NCBI GenBank assembly: GCA_937988775.1
Contig: CALKHP010000015.1
Location: forward strand, 81,238 to 145,237
From: an uncultured Alphaproteobacteria bacterium
GTDB lineage: Bacteria > Pseudomonadota > Alphaproteobacteria > Rhizobiales > Beijerinckiaceae
Direction: 5' to 3'
DNA length: 64,000 nt
Shown here in pieces: positions 14,748 to 22,650 of the stretch; within the stretch, counting starts at the first letter, position 1, and each line of letters begins with the position of its first letter. The notes under the pieces are model-generated. The model was not told the DNA's origin. It saw only the letters and a program-made list of their open reading frames with translations, and made no database searches. A program made the position numbers and the translations under genes.

Positions 14748-15578
14748 CTATTGCGGCCTTGCGGCGTGTATCTGTCCGGCCAGTTCCTGGCGCGGCGCCT
14801 GGGCGGCCGAGGCGGCGACCTGTTCGCCGAGCAGCCGGCCGATGCAGGCATGCACGCCCTCGGTCATGTGCAGCCCGTCCTTTTCCGTCAGGCCGGCGGC
14901 GCCGGCGGCGTTGCCGGCCAGGCGCTGCATCAGGTCGAAGCGCTGGAACAGGCCGGCATTCTCCTGCTTCGCCACGCGCCCGATCATGCCTTCCATGGCG
15001 TCGTGGCTCGCGGCGCGCAGCACGCGCGGCGCATATTGCAGGTCGAGCAGGATCACCGGGATGCCGCGCGCGCGCATGTCATGCACGGCCTTGCGGATCG
15101 CGGGTTCGAGGCCGGCGATTTCGGTTTGCGAAAACCGGAACAGGTCGTTGACGCCAAGCTGCCAGACCACGAGATCGGGCTTGAGCGCGTAGATGTCGCT
15201 GTCGAAGCGCCGCAGCATCTCGGGCACGGCTTCGCCGCCGACGCCCTTGTTGACGACCTCGACCGCCTTGCTGCCCCAGCGCCGCTGCAAGGTGCGCGCC
15301 GCCGCCGCCGGATAGGTGCGCGAGCGATCGTCCGGGTTCGGTCCGGCGGTCGAGGACGAGCCCAGCACCACGATGCGCAGCCGTTGCCCGGCCGCGACCC
15401 GGGCCGCGAGGCCGGGGAGGGCGATGCCGAGACTGGCGCCGCTGAGATCGGCATGCGGCTGAAGGTTGCGGCATGGGTGGTCGTCGCGCGCGGTTTCGCC
15501 TGCCGCCGGCAGGGCGAGCAACAGCGCCGCCCCGACGAGAGCCGCGCGGGAAAGCGCTTTGAGAGGAAGCAAGACCAA
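14748..15578 (-). CDS. Secreted SGNH/GDSL-family hydrolase
   Basis: Esterase or lipase-like hydrolase of about 276 aa with an SGNH fold. Block I carries the nucleophile in VVLGSSSTAG, the oxyanion glycine lies in NKGVGGEAV, block III asparagine is in LGVNDLFRF, and the catalytic Asp-His pair is in EKDGLHMTEG near the C-terminus. The N-terminal hydrophobic stretch (ALVGAALLLALPAAGETA) is a signal peptide. No ATG fits the frame: the best start is TTG at 15578, with another TTG at 15572, so the exact start is unsure. It is divergent from rpiA with less than 100 bp between them. The natural ester substrate is unknown; cell-wall acyl groups are one possibility. Confidence 0.82.
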   Translation of the reverse strand: MVLLPLKALSRAALVGAALLLALPAAGETARDDHPCRNLQPHADLSGASLGIALPGLAARVAAGQRLRIVVLGSSSTAGPNPDDRSRTYPAAAARTLQRRWGSKAVEVVNKGVGGEAVPEMLRRFDSDIYALKPDLVVWQLGVNDLFRFSQTEIAGLEPAIRKAVHDMRARGIPVILLDLQYAPRVLRAASHDAMEGMIGRVAKQENAGLFQRFDLMQRLAGNAAGAAGLTEKDGLHMTEGVHACIGRLLGEQVAASAAQAPRQELAGQIHAARPQ

Positions 15579-15672
15579 TAACGCCCCGATAGTTCTCTTA
15601 TTCTCGTTGGCATTATTTGTGGGTACGGCTTGGCTCTGGTCAAGCGAAACATCTTGCTCTAGATGCGGGCGC

Positions 15673-16377
15673 ATGAGCCATGACGCCCGCAAACGCGCCG
15701 CCGCCGCCGCCGCGCTGACCCTGGTCGAGCCCGGCATGCGGCTTGGCCTCGGCACCGGATCGACCGCCCGCCACTTCGTCGATTTGCTCGCGGCCAGGGT
15801 CGCGGCCGGCCTTGCGGTGATTTGCGTGCCGACCTCGGAGGCGACGCGCGCCCAGGCCGAGGCCGGCGGCATTACGCTCACCACGCTCGACGAGACGCCG
15901 GAACTCGACCTGACCGTCGATGGCGCCGATGAGCTGGACGACGAACTGCGCCTGATCAAGGGCGGCGGCGGCGCCTTGCTGCGCGAGAAGATCGTCGCGG
16001 CGGCCTCCAGGCGCATGGTGGTGATCGCCGACGATTCCAAGCTGGTCGATTGCCTGGGGCGTTTTCCGCTGCCGGTCGAGGTCAATCCTTTCGGTTATCG
16101 CGCGACGCTGCACGCGCTGAAACAGACGTTGGCCGGGCAGGGATTCGACGGCGTCGCGCTCACCCGGCGCCAAAAGCCCGATGGCGCGGCCTTCGTCACC
16201 GATGGCGGCCACTGGATCGTCGATTGCGCCTTGCAGCGCATCGCGGCGCCCGAAGCGCTGTCGCGCGCGCTGCTGCAAATTCCGGGAGTGGTCGAGCACG
16301 GCCTGTTCCTCGGCCTGTGCCGAAAGGCCTATGTTGCGACGGAGACGGGGCTTGCCGAGATTGGCCCGAATGCGTAA
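15673..16377 (+). CDS. rpiA: Ribose-5-phosphate isomerase A
   Basis: Cytoplasmic enzyme of the pentose phosphate pathway that interconverts ribose 5-phosphate and ribulose 5-phosphate. The 234-aa product has the family length. Visible motifs are GLGTGSTARHFVDLL (phosphate-binding loop), VPTSEAT, DGADELDDELRLIKGGGGAL with the catalytic aspartates and lysine, and the REKIVAAAS segment. The ATG at 15673 begins MSHDARKRAA, typical of RpiA; in-frame codons upstream to 15466 belong to the antisense of the SGNH gene. The DUF2059 and gor genes follow on the same strand, a gene order common in Rhizobiales. Confidence 0.96.
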   Translation: MSHDARKRAAAAAALTLVEPGMRLGLGTGSTARHFVDLLAARVAAGLAVICVPTSEATRAQAEAGGITLTTLDETPELDLTVDGADELDDELRLIKGGGGALLREKIVAAASRRMVVIADDSKLVDCLGRFPLPVEVNPFGYRATLHALKQTLAGQGFDGVALTRRQKPDGAAFVTDGGHWIVDCALQRIAAPEALSRALLQIPGVVEHGLFLGLCRKAYVATETGLAEIGPNA

Positions 16378-16530
16378 GCGTCGCCTCCCGGAGTATGCTG
16401 CGACATGGTGGCGAGGGTTCTGGCTGCCCGGCATGCGCTAATTTATCTGGCATCGATCACGTCATCTGCCTTTTGATATCTCGCCGAAGGGCAGCGTGAT
16501 CTGGCGGTCAAGTCGAAGGAGTCCTTGTCA

Positions 16531-17070
16531 ATGATGGCGTATCGCTCGCCTTTCGCCGGCCTTGTCCTGGCGTTATCCGTCCTGGCCGCGCCGGTTGCGT
16601 GGGCACAGACGCCCGCGCCCGCGCCTGCCCAGGCGCCGGCCGCGGCACCCGCGACCGAATCGCAGCTCGCCGCCGCGCGCGACCTGATCACCTCGTCGGG
16701 CGCGCAGCGCACCTTCGACAGCGTGCTGCCCTCGGTCATCGGCCAGGTGCGCCAGACCTTCAGCCGCCAGCATCCCGACATGATCAAGGATATCGAGGCC
16801 TCGCTCGCCGTCATCGAGCCCGAGGTCGAGGCCAAGCGCGCCGATATCCTCGATGTCGCGGCCAAGGTCTATGCGGCGCGGCTGAGCGAACAGGAGCTCA
16901 AGGATTCGGCCGCGTTCTTCAAGAGCCCGACCGGCCAGAAATACGTGCAGGCGCAGCCGGCGATCTTCGACGATCTGTTCAGCGAAGTGCGCAACTGGAT
17001 GGGGCAGGTCAGCGATTTCGCCGTGTCGCGCCTGCGCACCGAGATGAAGAAGCGCGGCCACGACATCTGA
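16531..17070 (+). CDS. DUF2059 domain-containing secreted protein
   Basis: Exported protein of 179 aa. A signal peptide ends near VAWAQT (about residue 26), followed by a proline/alanine linker (PAPAPAQAPAAAPAT) and a helical DUF2059 domain. The domain contains the family's ARLSEQELKDSAAFFKSPTGQKY segment (about residues 112-134; here it begins with AARLSEQEL). The function of DUF2059 is unknown. The ATG at 16531 has AAGGAG nine bases upstream; an in-frame TTG at 16525 is too close to that site. The position between rpiA and gor is conserved in many Rhizobiales as far as I recall, so it may be co-regulated with them. Confidence 0.87.
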   Translation: MMAYRSPFAGLVLALSVLAAPVAWAQTPAPAPAQAPAAAPATESQLAAARDLITSSGAQRTFDSVLPSVIGQVRQTFSRQHPDMIKDIEASLAVIEPEVEAKRADILDVAAKVYAARLSEQELKDSAAFFKSPTGQKYVQAQPAIFDDLFSEVRNWMGQVSDFAVSRLRTEMKKRGHDI

Positions 17071-17381
17071 GGGACCGCTCCGGAGCCTTGGCACCGAGTG
17101 GCCGACCGCCCGGTTGAGGGGTGTCGTTTTCCTCAGTCCTCATCCTGAGCTTGTCGAAGGATGGTCCCGAGCGCACTGGACCATCCTTCGACAAGCTCAG
17201 GATGAGGGAGAGTCCTCGAAAAACGAAATTTCGAGTGGGGTTCTCGGGATGAGGGCTGCGAGAGACTCTCAAACAGCCTCCAGGGGCGGAGCGTGCGGCA
17301 GCGCATGACGATCGGCCGCTTGCATGCCTAACTATGCTGCGCAACGTCGGCGCGGGCCAGACGCATCGAGGGTGAGGGATC
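17071..17381. other. 311-bp gap with a long perfect inverted repeat
   Basis: Between the DUF2059 gene and gor. The only structure I see is the family C inverted repeat at 17138-17207. The rest shows no coding potential. The gor start has a GAGGGTGAGGG ribosome-binding region just upstream. Confidence 0.7.
17138..17207. repeat. Family C long inverted repeat (30-nt perfect arms)
   Basis: Arms 17138-17167 and 17178-17207 are perfect reverse complements over 30 nt with a 10-nt loop. The arm core is CATCCTGAGCTTGTCGAAGG, and the other arm holds the TTCGACAAGCTCAGGATGAG word common between genes in many alphaproteobacteria. Related, less perfect pairs lie at 24595-24670 and 48433-48509. Confidence 0.92.
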
Positions 17382-18782
17382 ATGAGCGATTTCGATGTCG
17401 ATCTCTTCGTGATCGGGGGCGGTTCCGGCGGCGTGCGTGCCGCCCGGATCGCGGCCGGGCACGGCGCCAGGGTGATGCTGGCGGAAGAGTTCCGCATGGG
17501 CGGCACCTGCGTCGTCCGTGGCTGTATCCCGAAGAAGCTGCTCGTCTACGCGGCGCGCTTCCAGGATGCGTTCGAGGATGCGGCCGGTTTCGGCTGGAGC
17601 GTGCCGGCGCCGCAATTCGACTGGCCGGCGCTGATCGCCGCCAAGGATCGCGAGATCGCCCGGCTCGAGGGGCTCTACACCACGGGCCAGGTCAATGCCG
17701 GCGTCACGGTGGTGAAGTCGCGCGCCGTGTTCGAGGATGCCCACACGCTGCGGCTTGTCTCGGACGGAAGCCGCATCCGTGCGCGCCATGTCCTGATCGC
17801 CACCGGCGGGCGGCCCGACATGCCGGCGATCCCCGGTATCGAGCGCGCCATCAGTTCCAACGAGGCGCTTGACCTGAAGCACCTGCCGAAGCGCATCCTG
17901 ATTGCCGGCGCGGGCTATATCGCGCTCGAATTCGCCGGTATCTTCGCCGGGCTCGGCAGCGAGGTCACGGTGATTTATCGCGGCGACAAGGTGCTGCGCG
18001 GCTTCGACGAGGATCTGCGCGACGCCTTGACCGAGGCCTATCGCCGGCGCGGCATCAAGTTCATCTTCAACGATGTCGTCGAGCGCCTTGAAGCGGCGCC
18101 CGATGCCGATGCAGGCGTGGTCGCGGTGACGCTCGGCGGCGAGCGCCTTGCGGTCGATCAGGTGATGTTCGCCATCGGCCGCTCGCCCAATACGGCCGGG
18201 CTCGGGCTGGAGGCGGCCGGCGTGGTCACGGGCAAACGCGGCGCCGTCAAGGTCGATGCGCGCTCGCAGTCGAGCGTGCCGCATATCTATGCCGTCGGCG
18301 ATGTCACCGATCGCGTCAACCTGACGCCGGTGGCGATCCGTGAGGGCCATGCCTTCGCCGACAGCGTGTTCGGCGGCAAGCCGTGGCAGGTCGAGCATGC
18401 CGATATCGCCACCGCCGTGTTCTCGACGCCGGAGATCGGCACGGTCGGGCTGAGCGAGGAGCAGGCGCGGGCGCGTTACCGGGTCGTCGATATCTACAAG
18501 ACCGATTTCCGGCCGCTGAAGGCGACGCTGTCGGGCAGCCAGGACCGCATGCTGATGAAGCTGGTCGTCGATGGCGAGAGCGACCGGGTGCTCGGCGTGC
18601 ATATCCTCGGCGAGGACGCCGGCGAGATGGCACAGTTGCTCGGCATCGCCGTCAAGGCCCGGCTGACCAAGGCGCAATTCGACGAGACGATGGCGGTGCA
18701 TCCGACGGCGGCGGAGGAACTCGTCACCATGCGCAGCCGTACCGCGCGTTACCAGCGCACCGAGCCCGTTGCCGCTATTTGA
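17382..18782 (+). CDS. gor: Glutathione-disulfide reductase
   Basis: FAD-dependent cytoplasmic enzyme that regenerates reduced glutathione with NADPH. The 466-aa product has the FAD-binding GGGSGGVRAARIAAGHGA motif at residues 12-29 and the redox-active pair C43/C48 in GGTCVVRGCIPKK. The second dinucleotide fold is GAGYIALEFAGIFAGLGSEV, and the C-terminal HPTAAEELVTMR supplies the catalytic histidine of the partner subunit. The valine-arginine between the two cysteines is typical of alphaproteobacterial and plant-type glutathione reductases. The last 8 bp overlap the convergent MFS gene. Confidence 0.95.
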   Translation: MSDFDVDLFVIGGGSGGVRAARIAAGHGARVMLAEEFRMGGTCVVRGCIPKKLLVYAARFQDAFEDAAGFGWSVPAPQFDWPALIAAKDREIARLEGLYTTGQVNAGVTVVKSRAVFEDAHTLRLVSDGSRIRARHVLIATGGRPDMPAIPGIERAISSNEALDLKHLPKRILIAGAGYIALEFAGIFAGLGSEVTVIYRGDKVLRGFDEDLRDALTEAYRRRGIKFIFNDVVERLEAAPDADAGVVAVTLGGERLAVDQVMFAIGRSPNTAGLGLEAAGVVTGKRGAVKVDARSQSSVPHIYAVGDVTDRVNLTPVAIREGHAFADSVFGGKPWQVEHADIATAVFSTPEIGTVGLSEEQARARYRVVDIYKTDFRPLKATLSGSQDRMLMKLVVDGESDRVLGVHILGEDAGEMAQLLGIAVKARLTKAQFDETMAVHPTAAEELVTMRSRTARYQRTEPVAAI

Positions 18783-19977
18783 TGTTCTGCGGATTTGACG
18801 GGCTCGCCGGAACCGGCGGCTCGGCGAGCTGGTCCGGCGGTTCGCGCAGCCGCACGCGCCAGCCGACATAGGCGATCAGCACGACATGGCACAGCGCGTT
18901 GACCGCGAACAGCATGCGGTCGCCGAGCATGTCCATCAGCCATGAGGTCACGAACGGGCCGATGATGCCGCCGATGCAATAGAGCAGCAGCAGCGTGCTC
19001 GAGACGACCACGACCATCTCCGGTCCGGCGCGGTCGTTGGTGTGCGCCGCGAGCAGCGAATACAGGATCGAGATCGAGCCGCCGATCCCGTAGCCCAGCA
19101 CATAGAGCAGCGTCAGCGAGGGCGCGCGGAACAGGAACAGCAGCAGCTCGACGATGCAGGCGACCAGCGAGACGCCGATGATCACCCAGCGCCGGTCGAC
19201 CATGTCCGAGAGCCGGCCGATCGGGTAGGGCGCCGTCGCCGAGCCGATGATCACGGCGGTCATGAAATTCGCCACCGTGCCGGGGCCAAGCTGCATGCGC
19301 TCGATCACCGCCGGCACCACGGTCCAGAACGTGCCGTTCGACAGGCCGACGAGCAGCACGCCGATCACGCCCATCGGCGCCAGCCGATAGAGGCCGAGCA
19401 CGTCGACCTTGCCCTTGGCCGGCGGTGCCGGCGGCTCGGCGCGGGCCATCGCCATCGGCACCAGCGACAGCACGAAGAAGATCGCCGAAAGCGAGAAAAG
19501 CACGAAGGAACGCGGATCGAAAACGCGGAGAATCTGCTGTCCGATCGTCGAGCCGGAGAATTGCAGCATGTTGTAGAGGGCGAGCGCCTGGCCACGGTTC
19601 TTGTTGTGGGCGCGCGCGTTCACCCAGCTTTCCATGGTGTTGTACAGGCCGGCAATGGCAAACCCCATCACGCAGCGCAACCCCGCCCAGACATTGCTGT
19701 CGACCGCCAGCGCAAAGCCGAGAACCGACACGGTGGCGAGCGCCGCGCAGGCCGCGAAGGCGCGGATATAGCCGATGCGCCCGATCAGCGGCGGGATCGT
19801 CCAGCACCCGGCCAGCATGCCGATGAAATAGGTCGAGCCGATGAAGCCGATCTCGGGCCGCGAAAAGCCCTCGATCGCCGCGCGCAGCGGCACCAGCGTC
19901 GAGACCAGTCCGTTGCCGGCGGTCTGGATGAACAGTGCGGCAAGCACCGGCGCGATGGCGAGATAGACGGCGGGCAT
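18775..19977 (-). CDS. MFS transporter (YcaD-like)
   Basis: Inner-membrane carrier of 400 aa with twelve predicted helices and the two-bundle layout of the major facilitator superfamily. A central cytoplasmic loop (about residues 180-205) is rich in proline and lysine (PPAPPAKGKVD). The signature between helices 2 and 3 is modified. The sequence GLYNTMESWVNARAHNKNRGQALALYN resembles the YcaD/UMF-type subgroup, whose substrates are not known. The ATG at 19977 (MPAVYLAIAPVL) starts directly before helix 1; an ATG at 20037 would add a charged 20-residue leader. Its 3' end overlaps gor by 8 bp. Confidence 0.88.
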   Translation of the reverse strand: MPAVYLAIAPVLAALFIQTAGNGLVSTLVPLRAAIEGFSRPEIGFIGSTYFIGMLAGCWTIPPLIGRIGYIRAFAACAALATVSVLGFALAVDSNVWAGLRCVMGFAIAGLYNTMESWVNARAHNKNRGQALALYNMLQFSGSTIGQQILRVFDPRSFVLFSLSAIFFVLSLVPMAMARAEPPAPPAKGKVDVLGLYRLAPMGVIGVLLVGLSNGTFWTVVPAVIERMQLGPGTVANFMTAVIIGSATAPYPIGRLSDMVDRRWVIIGVSLVACIVELLLFLFRAPSLTLLYVLGYGIGGSISILYSLLAAHTNDRAGPEMVVVVSSTLLLLYCIGGIIGPFVTSWLMDMLGDRMLFAVNALCHVVLIAYVGWRVRLREPPDQLAEPPVPASPSNPQNIK

Positions 19978-20110
19978 GGCCTTGGCTTCAGTCGTCCCGT
20001 CAAAAGACGCGGCGAAGACGAATCTCGTCGGCCGCATGGCGTAAAGTGCACGTCATGCCTGTTGAATACAAACGCTACTGCCTGATCCTATTGATAAATC
20101 GCGTGCGGGC

Positions 20111-21919
20111 TCATGCTTTCGCGACGCCGCGCCGGAAGAAGGAGCGCCTGTCATGCTCGAGCAGGCCGCTGGATTGCCGCAGCCGCAGCAGGTCCTTGCG
20201 CGCGACGAGGCCGACCAGCTTGCCGCTCTGGGGATCGACGATGGGAATGCGGCCGACATCGCAGGCGATCATCACGTCGGTGACGCGCCCGACCATGTCC
20301 TCGGGGTAGGCGACGGGAAGCGAGGCATCGGAGGCGATGTCATACAGGGTCTGGCCGGGATGATCGGCCTCCTCGCGCCAGCGCAGCGCCTCGGCGCGCG
20401 AGACCATGCCGACGAGCCGGCCGTCCTTTTCCGTCACCGGGTAGGAGCGGTGCTTGTTGCCGCCGGCGGCGAAAAACGCAACCGCTTCATCGACCGGCAT
20501 GTCCGCCGGCAAGGTGTCGACGGCCTTGACCATGATATCGGCGGCGCGCGTCAGCTCGAACGGGTCGATGCCGTATTCGCGCGTGATGTGCTGGCCGCGC
20601 CGGGCGATCTTCTCGGTCAGGATCGAGCGGCGCAGCAGCAGCACGGTGAGGGCATAGGCCGCCGTCGAGGCGGCGAGCAGCGCCGGCAGCATGCTCATGT
20701 CGCCGGTCAGTTCCACCGCGAACAGCGCGCCGGTCAGGGGTGCGCGCATGGTGCCGCCCATCATGCCGGCCATGCCGACCAACGCCCAGAATCCGGGCGC
20801 GCCGGGCAGGGCGAGCCCGACGAGCCAGCCGAGCGCGCCGCCGAGAATCAGCAGCGGCGCGAGCACGCCGCCCGATGTGCCCGAGGACAGCGCGATCAGC
20901 CAGATGACCGCCTTCACCAGCAGGATGACGAGCACCGCCTTGGCCACCAGATGGCCGTTGAGCAGATCGGCGATGACATCGTAGCCGACACCGAGTGCGC
21001 GCGGCTCGACCAGGCCGCCGAGGCCGACGGCGAAGCCGCCGATCACCGGCCACCACATCCAGTGAAGCGGCAGCCTCTCGAACGTGTCCTCGATCTTGTA
21101 GAGCAGCAAGGTCAGCAGGCCCGATTGCAGGCCGGAGACGACGCCCATGCCGGCGCAGAGCAACAGCCCCCACCATGGCATCGTCATCTGGAAGGTCGTC
21201 GGGAACAACGGTCCCGTGCCGAACATCATCGGCCGCCACATGAACGAAACCGTCGTCGCCACCACGACCGGGATGAAGCTGCGCGGTTTCCATTCGAACA
21301 GCAGCAACTCCACGGCCAGCAGCACGGCGGCGAGTGGCGTGCCGAATATCGCCACCATGCCGGCGGCGGCGCCGGCCACCAGCAAGGTCTTGCGCTCGGC
21401 GGCGCTGAGCCGGAAAAACTGCGCGAACAGCGATCCGATCGCGCCGCCAGTCATGATGATCGGACCTTCGGCGCCGAACGGGCCGCCGGTGCCGATGGAG
21501 ATGGCGGACGAAATCGGCTTGAGGATCGCGACCTTCGGCGACATGCGGCTGCCGCCGCTGAGGATCGCCTCGATGGCTTCGGGAATGCCGTGGCCGCGCA
21601 GTTTTTCGGACCCGTAACGCGCCATCAGGCCGACGATGAGGCCGCCGATCATCGGCGCCAGGACGATCCAGGGCGTATGGGCGATGTCACCCATATTGGC
21701 CTGTTCGACGCTGACGCGCTGGAACCAGACGAGATTCGTCGTCAGCCGGATCAGGTCGATCAGGACCCAGGCCGCGAAGGCGCCGGCCGTGCCGACGACG
21801 ACGGCCATGGCGATCAGTTTCAAGACGCGCTGGTCGGCGGTGAAATCTGCTAGCCTGGTCCTGGGCGGCGCTGTGGTGAAACCTGCGGCGTTTCGAGTAT
21901 TGGAGGGCGACCCGTCCAT
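20111..21919 (-). CDS. ClC-family chloride channel/antiporter with CBS domains
   Basis: Membrane protein of 602 aa. Residues about 30-430 form the ClC pore: GHGIPEAIEAILSGGSRM (GSGIP-like), FGAEGPIIMTGGAIGS carrying the external gating glutamate, and GTSGGVLAPLLILGGALG. The C-terminal 170 residues contain a pair of CBS domains (ADIMVKAVDTLPADMPVDEA and MIACDVGRIPIVDPQSGKLVG) that may bind nucleotides and tune transport. The gating glutamate would allow H+/Cl- exchange, but channel and exchanger cannot be separated here. The ATG at 21919 has AAGG eight bases upstream. A MarR regulator gene is divergent, with about 170 bp between them. Confidence 0.92.
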   Translation of the reverse strand: MDGSPSNTRNAAGFTTAPPRTRLADFTADQRVLKLIAMAVVVGTAGAFAAWVLIDLIRLTTNLVWFQRVSVEQANMGDIAHTPWIVLAPMIGGLIVGLMARYGSEKLRGHGIPEAIEAILSGGSRMSPKVAILKPISSAISIGTGGPFGAEGPIIMTGGAIGSLFAQFFRLSAAERKTLLVAGAAAGMVAIFGTPLAAVLLAVELLLFEWKPRSFIPVVVATTVSFMWRPMMFGTGPLFPTTFQMTMPWWGLLLCAGMGVVSGLQSGLLTLLLYKIEDTFERLPLHWMWWPVIGGFAVGLGGLVEPRALGVGYDVIADLLNGHLVAKAVLVILLVKAVIWLIALSSGTSGGVLAPLLILGGALGWLVGLALPGAPGFWALVGMAGMMGGTMRAPLTGALFAVELTGDMSMLPALLAASTAAYALTVLLLRRSILTEKIARRGQHITREYGIDPFELTRAADIMVKAVDTLPADMPVDEAVAFFAAGGNKHRSYPVTEKDGRLVGMVSRAEALRWREEADHPGQTLYDIASDASLPVAYPEDMVGRVTDVMIACDVGRIPIVDPQSGKLVGLVARKDLLRLRQSSGLLEHDRRSFFRRGVAKA

Positions 21920-21985
21920 GGGTAATCCTTGGAGTAATTCTTGAGACAATTCTTGGGGCAATCCTTGGGGCCGATCCTTGGGCGC
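21920..21985 (-). repeat. Degenerate short tandem repeat before the ClC gene
   Basis: On the + strand the words ATCCTTGG, ATTCTTGAG, ATTCTTGGGG, ATCCTTGGGG and ATCCTTGGG recur every 13-15 bases. The array lies directly before the ClC start codon and includes its ribosome-binding site, so copies differ in how well they could pair with 16S rRNA. Confidence 0.55.
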
Positions 21986-22065
21986 ACGTGCGGCGCCGCG
22001 CGGGTTGCGCCGTCGAATCTGCTGGCTGAGCCCGTGCAGATATATCGTGTGACGACATATTACAA

Positions 22066-22077
22066 CGTCGATCGACG
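22066..22077. promoter_or_regulatory. 12-bp perfect palindrome between the ClC and marR genes
   Basis: CGTCGATCGACG lies 15 bp before the marR-like start (22093) in the divergent intergenic region. Such a dyad next to a MarR gene is a reasonable operator candidate. A nearby AT-rich stretch, ATATCGTGTGACGACATAT (22042-22060), is only partly symmetric. Binding is not shown. Confidence 0.35.
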
Positions 22078-22092
22078 CTTGAGCGGGGGAGG

Positions 22093-22551
22093 GTGACATT
22101 GACCGGGGATAATGGCTCGAAAGCACAGCGATCCTTGACGCTGCGCGACTATCAGGCGCTTTCCAACCTGCGCTACGCCCTGCGCCGCTTCCTGGCCTTC
22201 AGCACCGTCGCCGCGCAGCAGGCCGGCCTGCCGGCGCGCCAGCATCAGGCGCTGCTCGCCATCAAGGGCAAGCAGACCGATGGGCCGATGACGATCGGCG
22301 CCCTGGCCGAGCGGCTGCTGATCGCGCCTCATTCCGCGACCGAACTCGTCGGGCGGCTGGTCAAGGCCGGGCTGGTGGTGCGCAGCGACGATGCCAACGA
22401 CCGCCGCAAGCAGGCCCTGAGCCTGACCGATAGTGCCGAGGCGATCCTGCAATCGCTGACTCTGGCGCACCTGCATGAAATCAGGGAGATTGCCCCGGTG
22501 CTGATGGAGGTGTTGCCGGCCCTCGACCCGGGGAAGCCGCCGCCGGCATAG
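22093..22551 (+). CDS. MarR-family transcriptional regulator
   Basis: DNA-binding protein of 152 aa with the MarR winged-helix layout: helical dimerisation ends and a central domain with MTIGALAERLLIAPHSATELVGRLVKAGLVVRSDDANDRRKQALSLTD (recognition helix plus wing, about residues 66-113). MarR proteins usually repress adjacent genes and release DNA on binding small phenolic or oxidant ligands. The GTG start at 22093 follows a GGGGGAGGG ribosome-binding region. It diverges from the ClC gene and precedes the Fe-alcohol dehydrogenase/SDR pair by 100 bp; either could be its target. No ligand can be deduced. Confidence 0.9.
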   Translation: MTLTGDNGSKAQRSLTLRDYQALSNLRYALRRFLAFSTVAAQQAGLPARQHQALLAIKGKQTDGPMTIGALAERLLIAPHSATELVGRLVKAGLVVRSDDANDRRKQALSLTDSAEAILQSLTLAHLHEIREIAPVLMEVLPALDPGKPPPA

Positions 22552-22650
22552 CCTGATCGGTTTCATCACGGCAGCGAATTGGCTTCCCGTCCGGCCACGT
22601 ATTATTGCGGATGCCAACCAGGCACGAATACAGACGGGGAGCAGCAGCCG

